Assembly (NCBI GenBank): GCA_943370175.1
Contig: CALRPU020000001.1
Location: 62,001 to 126,000 of the forward strand
Length of the DNA stretch: 64,000 nt
Direction: 5' to 3'
Source of the DNA: Ideonella_A intermedia_A
GTDB lineage: Bacteria; Pseudomonadota; Gammaproteobacteria; Burkholderiales; Burkholderiaceae_C
In this document: positions 7,999 to 16,682 of the stretch, piece after piece
Layout of the letters: the number at the start of each line of letters is the position of its first letter
How positions within the stretch are numbered: position 1 is the first letter of the stretch
Notes under the pieces: model-generated
What the model was told of the DNA's origin: nothing
The model's database searches: none
The model's input: the letters and a program-made list of their open reading frames with translations, nothing else
Made by a program: the position numbers and the translations under genes

Positions 7999-9077
7999 TC
8001 CGCCGCCTGCTGTCCCACGACCTGCCGCGCAACCCCTGGCTGGCGGCGGCCCTGCTGTTGATTGTCGTTGGCCTGGCGCTGGCGCCTTTCCTGTTTCCGG
8101 GCAGCAAGGCGCTGGGCGTGGCGGCCAAGGTGCTGATCTTCGTGCTGCTGGTGGCCAGCTACGACCTGCTGCTGGGCTACACCGGCATCGTCAGCTTCGC
8201 CCACACCATGTTCTTCGGCATCGGCGCCTACGGCGTGGCGGTGGCCAGCACGCGGCTGGGCGAAGGCTGGGGCGCGGTGGCCATCGGCCTGGGTGGGGCG
8301 TTGCTGCTGACGCTGGCGCTGTCGCTGGTCATCGGCCTGTTCAGCCTGCGGGTCAAGGCGATCTTCTACGCGATGATCACCTTGGCGGTGGCCTCGGCCT
8401 TTCAGTCGCTGGCCTCGCAACTCAGCGACGTGACCGGCGGCGAGGACGGCCTGACGTTCAAGGCGCCGACCTGGCTGAGCCCCTCGTTCGAGCCCTTCGA
8501 GAACCCGGTGCTGGGCCTGGCCATCGACGGCAAGATCGTCGCCTACTACCTGCTGTTCTTCGCGGTGCTGCTGCTGTTCCTGCTGCTGCTGCGCATCGTC
8601 AATTCGCCCTTCGGCCGCGTGCTGCAGGCCATCCGCGAGAACGACTTTCGCGCTGAGGCCATCGGCTACCAAGTGGTGGTCTACCGCACCTTGTCGAACG
8701 TGATGTCGGCCCTGCTGGCCTGCGTGGCCGGCGCGCTGCTGGCGCTGTGGCTGCGCTACACCGGGCCCGACACCACGCTGAGCTTCGAGATCATGCTGGA
8801 CATCCTGCTGATCGTCGTCATTGGCGGCATGGGCACGATGTACGGCGCGGTGGTGGGCAGCGTGCTGTTCGTGCTGGCGCAGAACTACCTGCAAGACCTG
8901 CTGAAGCTTGGCGCCACCGCGCTGGACGGCGTGCCGGTGCTGGCGCAACTGGTGTCGCCCGACCGCTGGCTGCTGTGGCTGGGCCTCCTGTTCGTGCTGT
9001 CGGTTTACCACTTTCCGACCGGCGTGGTCGGGCGGCTGCGCGCGCTGCGGCGTGGCGGCGCCGGCCCTCAGGCTTGA
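7995..9077 (+). CDS. Branched-chain amino acid-type ABC permease, LivM type
   Basis: The partner permease, 360 residues, with about nine hydrophobic segments. LivM hallmarks are 'YDLLLGYTGIVSFAHTMFFGIGAYG' (given here for position near residue 55-78 only) and the conserved cytoplasmic loop 'GRVLQAIRENDFRAEAIGY' that meets the ATPases. It begins in an ATGA overlap with the LivH-type gene. A gap of about 118 bp separates it from the hydrolase gene, without an obvious terminator. Confidence 0.92.
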   Translation: MIRRLLSHDLPRNPWLAAALLLIVVGLALAPFLFPGSKALGVAAKVLIFVLLVASYDLLLGYTGIVSFAHTMFFGIGAYGVAVASTRLGEGWGAVAIGLGGALLLTLALSLVIGLFSLRVKAIFYAMITLAVASAFQSLASQLSDVTGGEDGLTFKAPTWLSPSFEPFENPVLGLAIDGKIVAYYLLFFAVLLLFLLLLRIVNSPFGRVLQAIRENDFRAEAIGYQVVVYRTLSNVMSALLACVAGALLALWLRYTGPDTTLSFEIMLDILLIVVIGGMGTMYGAVVGSVLFVLAQNYLQDLLKLGATALDGVPVLAQLVSPDRWLLWLGLLFVLSVYHFPTGVVGRLRALRRGGAGPQA

Positions 9078-9195
9078 CGCGTCGCCGCGGCACGCCAAGG
9101 CCCGCGCTGCGCTGAGCCCGAATCCGGCGACCCGACCCGCGACCCGCTTTCCGTTCCCGTTCCCCGTGCCACCACAAGACCTGAAGGAGACGACC

Positions 9196-11370
9196 GTGAA
9201 CGACCCCCGCCATGCCCCTGGCCAACCCGCGCCCGCCACGCCCTCGGCCACCGTCCCCGCGCGGCCGCTGCGCGGCGCCGTTGTGCTGTTGAGCGCGGCC
9301 GGTGCCGCCGCCGTGTTGAGCGCTTGCGGCGGCGCCGCCGAGCCGGTCAACGAGCGGCCCAGCTTCCTCGGCACGGTGCGCACCGCCACCTACGACGGCA
9401 ACGCGGACGACCTGCTGACGGCGGGCCTGGGCCGCACCGGCCTGGCGTCCGCCACGGCACCGACCTACGCCGACCCGGCCGCCCCCACCGCGGCCGAGCT
9501 GCGCCGCGCGGCCATCTACAACAACTACCGCGCCATCGTCGACATGACCGCCGCCGGCGGCTACGGCACGCTGTACGGTCCCAACGTGGACGCCGCGGGC
9601 AATGCCACGGCGGGCGAGGGCAAGGTGGCCGGCACCGAGTCCATTGCCTACGCCGACGACGGCACCGGCAAGCTCAACGTGACCCTGATGGTGCAGGTGC
9701 CCGCCAGCTTCAACCCGACGCGGCCGTGCATCGTCACCGCCACGGCGTCCGGCTCGCGCGGCGTCTACGGCGCCATCTCCACCGGCGAATGGGGCCTGCG
9801 CCGCGGCTGCGCCGTGGCCTACAGCGACAAGGGCACGGGCGCGGCGCCGCACGACCTGCAGAGCGACACCGTGCCGCTGGTCGACGGCCTGCGCGCCACG
9901 GCCACGGCCGCCGGCACCGGCGCGGCCTTCAAGGCCGGGCTGACATCGGCCGAGCTCACTGCCTTCAACACCGCCACGCCGAACCGATTTGCCTTCAAGC
10001 ACGCCCATTCCCAGCAGAACCCCGAGAAGGACTGGGGCAAGACCACGCTGCAGGCGGTCGAATTCGCGCTTTGGGTGCTCAACGAGCGGTTTGCCGAGCG
10101 CAACGGCCGCGACCAGGCCCTGCGCACGCTGCGCGCCGAGAACACCCTCGTCATCGCCTCCAGCATCTCCAACGGCGGCGGCGCCGCGCTGGCCGCGGCC
10201 GAACTGGACAGCACCGGCCTGATCGACGGCGTGGCCGTGTCCGAACCCGCGGTGGAAATGCCCACCAGCCCGGCGGTCGTGGTGCGCCGCGGCGCCAACG
10301 CCGTGCCGGTGACCAGCAAGACCCTGATCGACTTCACCACCCAGGCCAACCTGTTCCAGGCCTGCGCGGCGCTGGCGCCCTCGGTGGCCAGCGCGCCCGG
10401 CCGCGCCTTCGTGGTGACGGCGTTCGCGGCCAACCGCTGCGCGTCGCTGAAGGCCAAGGGCCTGCTGAGCGCCAGCACCACCGCCGACCAGGCGGAGGAG
10501 GCCCTGGGCCTGTTGCGCGCCTACGGCTGGGAAGCCGAGGGCGATGTGCTGCACGCCTCGCTGGCCGCCTTCGAGGTGGCGCCGGCCGTGGCGGTGACCT
10601 TCGCCAACGCGCTGTCGCGCGCCAGCGTCAACGAGAACCTGTGCGGCTACAGCTTCGCGTCGACCAGCGCCACGGGCGCCGTCAACACCTTGCCCACCAC
10701 CGCGCTGGTGCAGATGTTTGCCACCGGCAACGGCGTGCCGCCGACCAGCGGGGTGCAGCTGGTCAACAACCGCTCGGGTGGCGGCGTGCCGGTGCGCGAC
10801 CTGCTGTCGACATCGCCGTCGACCAACCTGCAGGACTTCAACCTCGACGGCGCCTTGTGCCTGCGCAACCTCGTGACCGGCAGCGATGCGCTGGCCCAGC
10901 GCCTGCAGGCCGGCGTCAACGAGACGCGGCGCAACGGCAACCTGCGCGGCAAGCCGGCCATCATCGTGCACGGCCGCGCCGACGCGCTGCTGCCGGTCAG
11001 CCACACCTCGCGGCCCTACGCGGCGCTGAACAAGCTGACCGAAGGCGCGGCCAGCCGCCTCAGCTACATCGAAGTGACCAACGCCCAGCACTTCGACAGC
11101 TTCATCGGACTGCCCGCCGTGCTGCCCGGCTACGACACCCGCTACATCCCGCTGCACGTCTATTTGTTCCGCGCGCTCGACGCCGTCTACGCCAACCTGA
11201 CCGCCGGCACCGCGCTGCCGCCCAGCCAGGTGGTGCGCACCGTGCCGCGCGGCGGTACGCCGGGCGCCGCACCGGCGATCACCGCGGCCAACGTGCCGCC
11301 GATCGCGGCCACGCCCGCCGCGGGCGACGCCATCGCCTACGCGGGCAACGCCATCACCATCCCCGACTGA
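9196..11370 (+). CDS. D-(-)-3-hydroxybutyrate oligomer hydrolase
   Basis: A 724-residue exported hydrolase of the 3HB-oligomer hydrolase family (PF10605), which cleaves soluble 3-hydroxybutyrate oligomers released from PHB. The N-terminus carries a hydrophobic segment ending 'AAVLSACGG', a lipoprotein-type signal placing it at the cell envelope. Family landmarks include 'RAAIYNNYRAIVDMTAAGGYG', about 110 residues into the protein, the probable nucleophile region SSISNGGGAA and a late His in 'NAQHFDSF'. Translation starts at GTG 9196 with an AAGGAGA site six bases upstream; a nearby ATG is out of frame. The length is close to that of the family. Its place behind a Liv-type importer suggests that the importer takes up the products. 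Confidence 0.88.
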   Translation: MNDPRHAPGQPAPATPSATVPARPLRGAVVLLSAAGAAAVLSACGGAAEPVNERPSFLGTVRTATYDGNADDLLTAGLGRTGLASATAPTYADPAAPTAAELRRAAIYNNYRAIVDMTAAGGYGTLYGPNVDAAGNATAGEGKVAGTESIAYADDGTGKLNVTLMVQVPASFNPTRPCIVTATASGSRGVYGAISTGEWGLRRGCAVAYSDKGTGAAPHDLQSDTVPLVDGLRATATAAGTGAAFKAGLTSAELTAFNTATPNRFAFKHAHSQQNPEKDWGKTTLQAVEFALWVLNERFAERNGRDQALRTLRAENTLVIASSISNGGGAALAAAELDSTGLIDGVAVSEPAVEMPTSPAVVVRRGANAVPVTSKTLIDFTTQANLFQACAALAPSVASAPGRAFVVTAFAANRCASLKAKGLLSASTTADQAEEALGLLRAYGWEAEGDVLHASLAAFEVAPAVAVTFANALSRASVNENLCGYSFASTSATGAVNTLPTTALVQMFATGNGVPPTSGVQLVNNRSGGGVPVRDLLSTSPSTNLQDFNLDGALCLRNLVTGSDALAQRLQAGVNETRRNGNLRGKPAIIVHGRADALLPVSHTSRPYAALNKLTEGAASRLSYIEVTNAQHFDSFIGLPAVLPGYDTRYIPLHVYLFRALDAVYANLTAGTALPPSQVVRTVPRGGTPGAAPAITAANVPPIAATPAAGDAIAYAGNAITIPD

Positions 11371-11398
11371 GCCCACCGCGCCGCGCGCCCGACCCGCC

Positions 11399-12244
11399 AT
11401 GCCCTTCACCTCGCATTACCTGAGCTGCGAAGGCCGGGAGCTTCACTACACCGACTGGCCCAGCGCGCGCGGCCCGCAGGCCGAGGTGGTGGTGGCCTGG
11501 CACGGCCTGGCGCGCACCGGGCGCGACATGGACGACATCGCCGAGCACCTGCAGCAGCGCTACCGCGTGATCTGCCCGGACACCCTGGGCCGTGGCCTGA
11601 GCCAATGGAGCCCCGAGCCGGAACGCGAGTACTGCCTGGCCTTCTACGTGCGGCTGGCGGTGTCGCTGGTCAACCAGCTGGGCCTGGGCCAGTTCCACTG
11701 GCTGGGCACGTCGATGGGCGGGGCCATCGGCACGCTGGCGGCGGCCGGGCCGCTGCGCGGGCGCATCCGCCGGCTGGTGCTCAACGACAACGGGCCGCAA
11801 CTCGCGCAGCCGGCCATCGAACGCATCCGCAGCTACGCCGGTAACCCGGCGGCCTTCGCCACCGTCAGCGAGCTGGAGCGCTACTTCCGCACCGTCTACC
11901 AGCCCTACGGCTGGCTCAGCGACGCCCAGTGGCGCCGGCTGACCGAAACCTCGGTGCGCCGGCTGCCGGACGGGCGCGTGACGCCGCACTACGACCCGGC
12001 GATGGTGATGCAGTTCACCCACCACGACGACGACTACGCGCTGTGGCCCGCCTGGGACAGCCTGGACCTGCCGGTGCTGTGCCTGCGCGGCGAGCATTCC
12101 GATTTGCTGCTGGCCGAGACCGCCGAGGCCATGCGCCAGCGCGGGCCGCGCGCCGTGGTAGCCACCATCGCCGGTTGCGGCCACGCGCCGGCGCTGAACA
12201 CGCCGGCGCAGTTCGCCTTGGTGGAGCGCTTCCTGGCGGGTTGA
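11399..12244 (+). CDS. Alpha/beta-fold hydrolase
   Basis: A cytoplasmic esterase-like protein of 281 residues with an intact triad: nucleophile in GTSMGG (about residue 104), acid in 'GEHSDLLL' and His in 'GCGHAP' near the end. An oxyanion element 'WHGLARTG' is also seen. It follows the 3HB-oligomer hydrolase by 28 bp, probably as the last gene of the sigma-54 operon, and could hydrolyse dimers or other esters after uptake. The exact substrate cannot be read from sequence. A block of four 7-bp repeats follows the stop codon. Confidence 0.85.
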   Translation: MPFTSHYLSCEGRELHYTDWPSARGPQAEVVVAWHGLARTGRDMDDIAEHLQQRYRVICPDTLGRGLSQWSPEPEREYCLAFYVRLAVSLVNQLGLGQFHWLGTSMGGAIGTLAAAGPLRGRIRRLVLNDNGPQLAQPAIERIRSYAGNPAAFATVSELERYFRTVYQPYGWLSDAQWRRLTETSVRRLPDGRVTPHYDPAMVMQFTHHDDDYALWPAWDSLDLPVLCLRGEHSDLLLAETAEAMRQRGPRAVVATIAGCGHAPALNTPAQFALVERFLAG

Positions 12245-12246
12245 GT

Positions 12247-12274
12247 GGCAGGGGGCAGGGGGCAGGGGGCAGGG
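12247..12274. repeat. Four tandem 7-bp repeats (GGCAGGG)
   Basis: Four perfect head-to-tail copies of GGCAGGG fill most of the 34-bp space between the convergent stop codons of the hydrolase and MerR genes. The G-runs could form a G-quadruplex on the plus strand and may act as a transcription roadblock. No hairpin terminator is otherwise visible here. Confidence 0.9.
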
Positions 12275-12278
12275 CCCC

Positions 12279-12728
12279 TCAACGCACGCGGGGCTGGGCC
12301 TGCTGTTTCAGCAAGCGGCGCGCTTCTTTCTCGTGGCTGCGCACCTCGTCCAGCGTCACGTGCAGGTCGGCGAGTTGCTGCTCCAACTGCTCGCGGTGGG
12401 CGCCCAGCACTTCCAGGAAGCGGTGCAGCTGCGGCACGGTGTCGCGCGGTGACTCGTACATGTCGACCAGGTCCTTGACCTCGGCCAGCGTCAGGCCCAG
12501 GCGCTTGCCGCGCAGGGTCAGCTTCAGGCGGGTGCGGTCGCGGGCGGTGTAGACGCGGTTGCGGCCCTGTCGCTGCGGCTTCAGCAGCCCGCAGTCCTCG
12601 TAGAAGCGGATGGCGCGCGTGGTCAGGTCGAATTCGCGGGCCAGTTCGCCGATGGTGAAGAAGCCCGCCGGCGCGGGTGGCTCGGTGCCTTGGTCGGGCG
12701 ACGCTTCGGCGACAGCAGGCTCGGACAT
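12279..12728 (-). CDS. MerR-family regulator, LiuR-like
   Basis: A 149-residue MerR protein. After about 22 flexible residues, the winged helix reads 'FTIGELAREFDLTTRAIRFY', followed by 'GLLKPQRQGRNRVYTARD' and a dimerisation helix (about residues 100-140). There is no metal-binding Cys loop, so this is not a metal sensor. The motif 'RTRLKLTLRGKRLG' and the absence of an effector domain resemble LiuR, known in proteobacteria to control leucine/isovalerate and related acyl-CoA degradation. It is divergent from an MBL-fold hydrolase, with a dyad (12749-12764) in the intergenic space. A second dyad upstream of the PPK2-IcmF genes agrees with a role in branched acyl-CoA metabolism. Confidence 0.85.
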   Translation of the reverse strand: MSEPAVAEASPDQGTEPPAPAGFFTIGELAREFDLTTRAIRFYEDCGLLKPQRQGRNRVYTARDRTRLKLTLRGKRLGLTLAEVKDLVDMYESPRDTVPQLHRFLEVLGAHREQLEQQLADLHVTLDEVRSHEKEARRLLKQQAQPRVR

Positions 12729-12748
12729 GGCGGCTTACACTGATTCGG

Positions 12749-12764
12749 TTGACGTTTACGTCAA
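12749..12764. promoter_or_regulatory. MerR/LiuR-type operator, copy 1
   Basis: TTGACGTTTACGTCAA is an inverted repeat TTGACGT-N2-ACGTCAA in the 50-bp space between the divergent MerR and hydrolase genes. Toward the MerR gene it also supplies a TTGACG -35 with a TGTAAG -10 19 bp further on, the stretched spacing typical of MerR-controlled promoters. The same 16-bp element, differing only in the centre, lies at 40174-40189. Confidence 0.75.
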
Positions 12765-12778
12765 GTGTAGAGGACACC

Positions 12779-13861
12779 ATGGCCATGAACCCGCTCGAAC
12801 AGCAACTGCAGTACCCGCTGGGCGACGCCCTGCCCGAAACGGGCCGCACGCTGGCGGTGGCGCCCGGCGTGCGCTGGGTGCGCATGGGCCTGCCCTTCGC
12901 GCTGGACCACATCAACCTGTGGCTGCTGCGCGATGTGCTGGACGGCCGCGAGGGCTGGACGCTGGTTGACTGCGGCATTGCCAACGACGCCACCCGGGCC
13001 GCGTGGGAGCAGGTCTTCGACAACGAGCTGGACGGCCTGCCGCTGCTGCGCGTGGTGGTCACGCACATGCACCCCGACCACATCGGCCTGGCCCACTGGC
13101 TGACCGAACGTTGGACCACGCCGCAGCACGACTGCCGGATGTGGGTCAGCGCGACCGACTACAACGTGGCCCGCCAGGCCAGTGCCGTGGACAGCAGCGC
13201 CGGCGGCGAGGGCGCCGCGGTGTTCATGGCCAGCCACGGCCTGACCGATCCGGACGCGGTGGCCAAGATCCGCGGCCGCACCAATTACTACAAGTCCATG
13301 GTGCCGCAGCTGCCGCCGCGCTACCGCCGCATGATGCACGGTGATGTGCTGACCATCGCTGGCCAGGCCTGGCGCTGCCACGCGGGTTACGGCCATGCGC
13401 CCGAGCACATCGCGCTGCACTGCGAGGCCGCGGGCCTGATGATCTCCGGCGACATGGTGCTGCCGCGCATCTCCACCAATGTCAGCGTGATCGAGCTGGA
13501 GCCCGAGGCGAACTCGCTGAAGCTCTACCTCGACTCGATCGAACGCCTGCGCGCGCTGCCTGCGGACACGCTGGTGCTGCCGTCGCACGGCCGGCCCTTC
13601 CGCGGCCTGCACACGCGCATCGACCAGCTGCAGCAGCACCACGACGAGCGCCTGAGCGACGTGCTGAAGGCCTGCACCGAGGCGCCGCAGACCGCGGCCG
13701 ACCTGCTGCCGGTGCTGTTCCGCCGCCCGCTGGACCTGCACCAGACCACCTTCGCGATGGGCGAGTCCATCGCCCACCTGAACCTGCTGTGGCTGGACGG
13801 CCGCCTGCAGCGCCACGTGGACGCCCAGGGGCTGCACCGCTTCACGACGACGGCGCGCTGA
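12779..13861 (+). CDS. MBL-fold (metallo-beta-lactamase superfamily) hydrolase
   Basis: A 360-residue zinc or iron hydrolase with the metal-binding motif THMHPDHIG at residues 95-103 and further ligands in 'GYGHAPEHI', 'SGDMVLP' and 'PSHGRPF'. The C-terminal part carries a helical extension found in glyoxalase II-like and acyl-CoA thioesterase-like members. Two in-frame ATGs lie at 12779 and 12785; I used the first. It is divergent from the LiuR-like gene and lies 14 bp from its operator, so it is a probable direct target, perhaps hydrolysing an acyl-CoA or lactone of branched-chain catabolism. That substrate is inference. Confidence 0.88.
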   Translation: MAMNPLEQQLQYPLGDALPETGRTLAVAPGVRWVRMGLPFALDHINLWLLRDVLDGREGWTLVDCGIANDATRAAWEQVFDNELDGLPLLRVVVTHMHPDHIGLAHWLTERWTTPQHDCRMWVSATDYNVARQASAVDSSAGGEGAAVFMASHGLTDPDAVAKIRGRTNYYKSMVPQLPPRYRRMMHGDVLTIAGQAWRCHAGYGHAPEHIALHCEAAGLMISGDMVLPRISTNVSVIELEPEANSLKLYLDSIERLRALPADTLVLPSHGRPFRGLHTRIDQLQQHHDERLSDVLKACTEAPQTAADLLPVLFRRPLDLHQTTFAMGESIAHLNLLWLDGRLQRHVDAQGLHRFTTTAR

Positions 13862-14044
13862 GCGGGAAGGCCGCCGCCGCGGTTGCCGACGCGAGGTCCG
13901 TCACGCGCTCCGCCGGCTTGGGCGACGCCGCGCTTCGCGAAGTGCCGGGGTGTCGATAGCATCACGCTGTGCGCGGGTCGGGCTCAGGCATGCCGGTCTC
14001 CCGGCCGCGCCCACGGCCAACCCACCACCCCAGCGAGGCAACCC

Positions 14045-14656
14045 ATGTTCAAGCGTCTGGCATCCGAGGCCCTGGGCCTCAGCGACATCGGCGTCATCGT
14101 GCCCGCGTCCGACTACGACAAGGTCGACGCGGACGACTACCTGTTCAGCGAAGACGGCGAAAAGATCTTCTTCCTGATCAAGTCGAAGAAGGACGAGTAC
14201 TGCTTCACCAACCTCGCGCTGATCCACGTGGACGGTGAGTCGGCGGTGTCGTCCAAGCGCACCATCCGCCGCTACGACTACGCGAGCTGCCTGTTCTCGG
14301 ACGTCAAGATCGAGACGGCCGGCACCATCGACATGGACGTCGAACTGAAGTTCCGGGTGGACCACGACGTGGTCTTCAGCATTGACGTGCGCAAGAACTT
14401 CATCGAGCAGGTCAAGGACATCTACAAGGCGCTGATCACCATCGGCAAGATGCAGCGCCGCGACGACCTGGCGCGGCAGAACGCGATGCACTGCCTGGGC
14501 GTGGTGGGCGGCATCTACAAGCTCAACAGCGTGGCCGCGGACGACAGCATCGCCCAGCAGTTCACGCTGCTGTGCAACACCGTCAACGCCACCGTGCTGG
14601 ACCGCTACACGCGGCGCGACTATGCGCCGGTGTTCGAGCGGTACATCCACAACTGA
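14045..14656 (+). CDS. Bacterial PH-domain protein (YvbH-like)
   Basis: A 203-residue soluble protein without signal peptide or membrane helix. Residues about 10-130 show alternating beta strands ending 'RKNFIEQVKDIYKALITIGKM', a pattern I associate with bacterial pleckstrin-homology domains; a helical tail follows. Base composition is less extreme than in neighbours, with many Asp and Lys codons. It converges on telA, whose stop is 30 bp away. Function is unknown; co-occurrence with the TelA operon may be meaningful because both are linked to envelope stress in other bacteria. Confidence 0.7.
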   Translation: MFKRLASEALGLSDIGVIVPASDYDKVDADDYLFSEDGEKIFFLIKSKKDEYCFTNLALIHVDGESAVSSKRTIRRYDYASCLFSDVKIETAGTIDMDVELKFRVDHDVVFSIDVRKNFIEQVKDIYKALITIGKMQRRDDLARQNAMHCLGVVGGIYKLNSVAADDSIAQQFTLLCNTVNATVLDRYTRRDYAPVFERYIHN

Positions 14657-14686
14657 GCCTTCCACGGGCCGGGCCCGCGGGCGCAA

Positions 14687-15898
14687 TCACAGCGCCACGG
14701 GCCCGGCGGGCGCGGCGCGGTCCACCGCCGCGCGCGCCTGCTGCTGGCGCACCCGGTCGACGTACTGGTTGCTGCGGGCAATCTCGGCCGACATGATCTG
14801 GTTGTTGCGGCCCATGGTGTCGATGGCCTTGGCGCGGAAGCTGTCCATCGCGTCCATCGCCTGGTAGGTCTGGTCGAACATCTCCTGCACACGCTCGATG
14901 CCGATCATCGGGTTGGCGGCGAACTGGGCGGTGGCGTCCACATGCTGGTTGAGCTGGCGGCCAGTCTGCGATATCAGCTCGCCGATGGTGGCGTTCACGC
15001 CCTGCAGCATCTCCATCACCTGAATCTGGTTGCCGGTGGCGCGGGCCACGGTCTGCGCCACCGCCAGCGCGCTCATGCCGGTGGTGGCCACCCGGGTGCA
15101 GCCGTTCATCAGCTCGCGGCCGGTCTTCTTCAGCACGTCCAGCGCCAGGTAGCCGTTCACGCAGACGGCCTGCTGGGTCAGGATGTCGGTCAGGTTCTGC
15201 CGCGCGTAGAACAGCACCTCCTGGCGCAGTGCCTGGGCGCGCTGCGGGTCGGTGGCGTCCAGCGAGGCCACGGTGTCCGCCAGGCGCGTGTCCAGCGTTT
15301 CGGCGAAGTGGGCGGCGGCGGCGAGCTTCTGCATCGCCTCCCACAGCTTGCCGCGCGTGGCTTCGATGTCGACGATGTCGCGCTGCACGTCGTCGCGGGC
15401 CGCGTACAGCTGGGTCATCGCCGACTTCAGCTGCTCGCCCGCGCTCTCGAACTTTCGGAAGTAGGCCTGCAGCTTGTTGCCGTAGGGGATGATGCCCAGC
15501 AGCTTGTTGGGCTGCAGCAGGTCGCCTTCCTTGCCCGGGTTCAGCGCGTCCAGGTGGCCGCGGATCTCGGCCATGGCCTTGAAGGCCGGGCTGGTTTCCA
15601 CGCCGACCATGTTGCGCTGCATGAAGCGGCCCTGCATCAGGCTGGCCGCGTTCGACACCTCTTCCTTGCCCAGCGCGAACGCGGAGTCCAGCTTGGCCTT
15701 GAAGGCGTCGGTGTGCACGTCCTCGGTCAGCAGCGCGTCGACGAAGCGGCGCACCTGGTCGTCGACCGCGGCCTTCAGCTCGGGCTTCAGGGGCACCGCG
15801 GCCTTGCTGGTGGCGGCGGGCACGGGCGTGATCGGCTCCGGTGGCTCCAGCGTGAAGGCCGGGGCCGTGGGCACGGGGGTCGGGTCAGTGCTGGACAT
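14687..15898 (-). CDS. telA: TelA-family toxic anion resistance protein
   Basis: A 403-residue largely helical cytoplasmic protein of the TelA/KlaA family, named for tellurite resistance but also linked to antimicrobial and colicin tolerance. Family landmarks are 'GIIPYGNKLQAYFRKFESA' near residue 145 and the long coiled-coil region through 'LKKTGRELMNGCTRVATTGM'. The N-terminal 40 residues are Pro/Ala-rich and poorly conserved. It is the last gene of a four-gene operon and begins inside the 3' end of the XpaC-like gene (14-bp overlap). The other operon genes encode two binding-protein-like sensors, one with a VWA domain. Confidence 0.9.
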   Translation of the reverse strand: MSSTDPTPVPTAPAFTLEPPEPITPVPAATSKAAVPLKPELKAAVDDQVRRFVDALLTEDVHTDAFKAKLDSAFALGKEEVSNAASLMQGRFMQRNMVGVETSPAFKAMAEIRGHLDALNPGKEGDLLQPNKLLGIIPYGNKLQAYFRKFESAGEQLKSAMTQLYAARDDVQRDIVDIEATRGKLWEAMQKLAAAAHFAETLDTRLADTVASLDATDPQRAQALRQEVLFYARQNLTDILTQQAVCVNGYLALDVLKKTGRELMNGCTRVATTGMSALAVAQTVARATGNQIQVMEMLQGVNATIGELISQTGRQLNQHVDATAQFAANPMIGIERVQEMFDQTYQAMDAMDSFRAKAIDTMGRNNQIMSAEIARSNQYVDRVRQQQARAAVDRAAPAGPVAL

Positions 15899-16682
15899 GG
15901 TGGCTTTCCTTCGCGGCGGGAGGCGGGGTGGTCGTGGGGGCGCTCGATGGCGTCGGGCCGGGCGGGGTGGCGCCACCGAACCGGCCGAGGGGCGACAAGT
16001 CGAGTTCGGGCGCCGGCGGGGGGGTGTCCAGCAGGCTGCGCGCGCCGAACTTGTCCTGCAGGAACCTGGAATGGACGAGGAAGGCGTGGGCGTCCTGGCT
16101 GGCCAGGTCGTCGCCCAGCTGGCGCACCTTCAGCGCCAGTTCGGCCAGGGTGTCGCGGAAGGTGTCCTGCGCGGTCTTGCCGTTGTCCAGCACGCGGGTG
16201 GTGGCGTACTGCGCCGGGATCGACAGGTAGGTTTTCAGCGCCTCGGGCAGGTAGCTGATGGCGATGTGGCGGGCGTGGAAGCTTTCCTGCAGCGACAACT
16301 GGCCCTTGCTGCGCTCCCACTGCGCCAGCAGCGCTTCCAGGGCCTTGCACAAGTCCAGCACCTGGGCCTGCAGGCTGGCGCTCAGGCGGTTCTCCGGGTT
16401 GTATTGCACCAGGCTGCGCACGCCGTCCAGCGCGCGGCCCATGGCCTCGCGCGCGTCGCCTTCGTCGCTGAACGCCAGCGCTTCGTCCCAGGCCGGGTCC
16501 CGGGCGCGCGGCCAGCCCAGCCACAGCCCGCCGGCGACGAAGCCCGCGCCGTAGCCCAGCACCGCCACCGCCAGGCCCGACAGCCCGACCAGCCCCAGGC
16601 CCTTGAGCACCAGCACGCCGGTGGCCAGTGCCAGGCCGCACCAGTTGGCCGGGCTGGCCAGGAATCGGAACAGCGCGCGCAT
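15885..16682 (-). CDS. XpaC-like membrane protein (putative 5-bromo-4-chloroindolyl phosphate hydrolysis family)
   Basis: A 265-residue protein with two hydrophobic helices near residues 12-50, then a soluble helical domain ('SLVQYNPENRLSASLQAQVL') and a Pro-rich tail of about 45 residues. XpaC-type proteins are frequent partners of TelA, and the layout here fits that family, but the sequence match is by general pattern only. Its start is in an ATGA overlap with the VWA lipoprotein stop, and its end overlaps telA, so the products are made together. It may anchor TelA at the membrane. Confidence 0.55.
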   Translation of the reverse strand: MRALFRFLASPANWCGLALATGVLVLKGLGLVGLSGLAVAVLGYGAGFVAGGLWLGWPRARDPAWDEALAFSDEGDAREAMGRALDGVRSLVQYNPENRLSASLQAQVLDLCKALEALLAQWERSKGQLSLQESFHARHIAISYLPEALKTYLSIPAQYATTRVLDNGKTAQDTFRDTLAELALKVRQLGDDLASQDAHAFLVHSRFLQDKFGARSLLDTPPPAPELDLSPLGRFGGATPPGPTPSSAPTTTPPPAAKESHHVQH

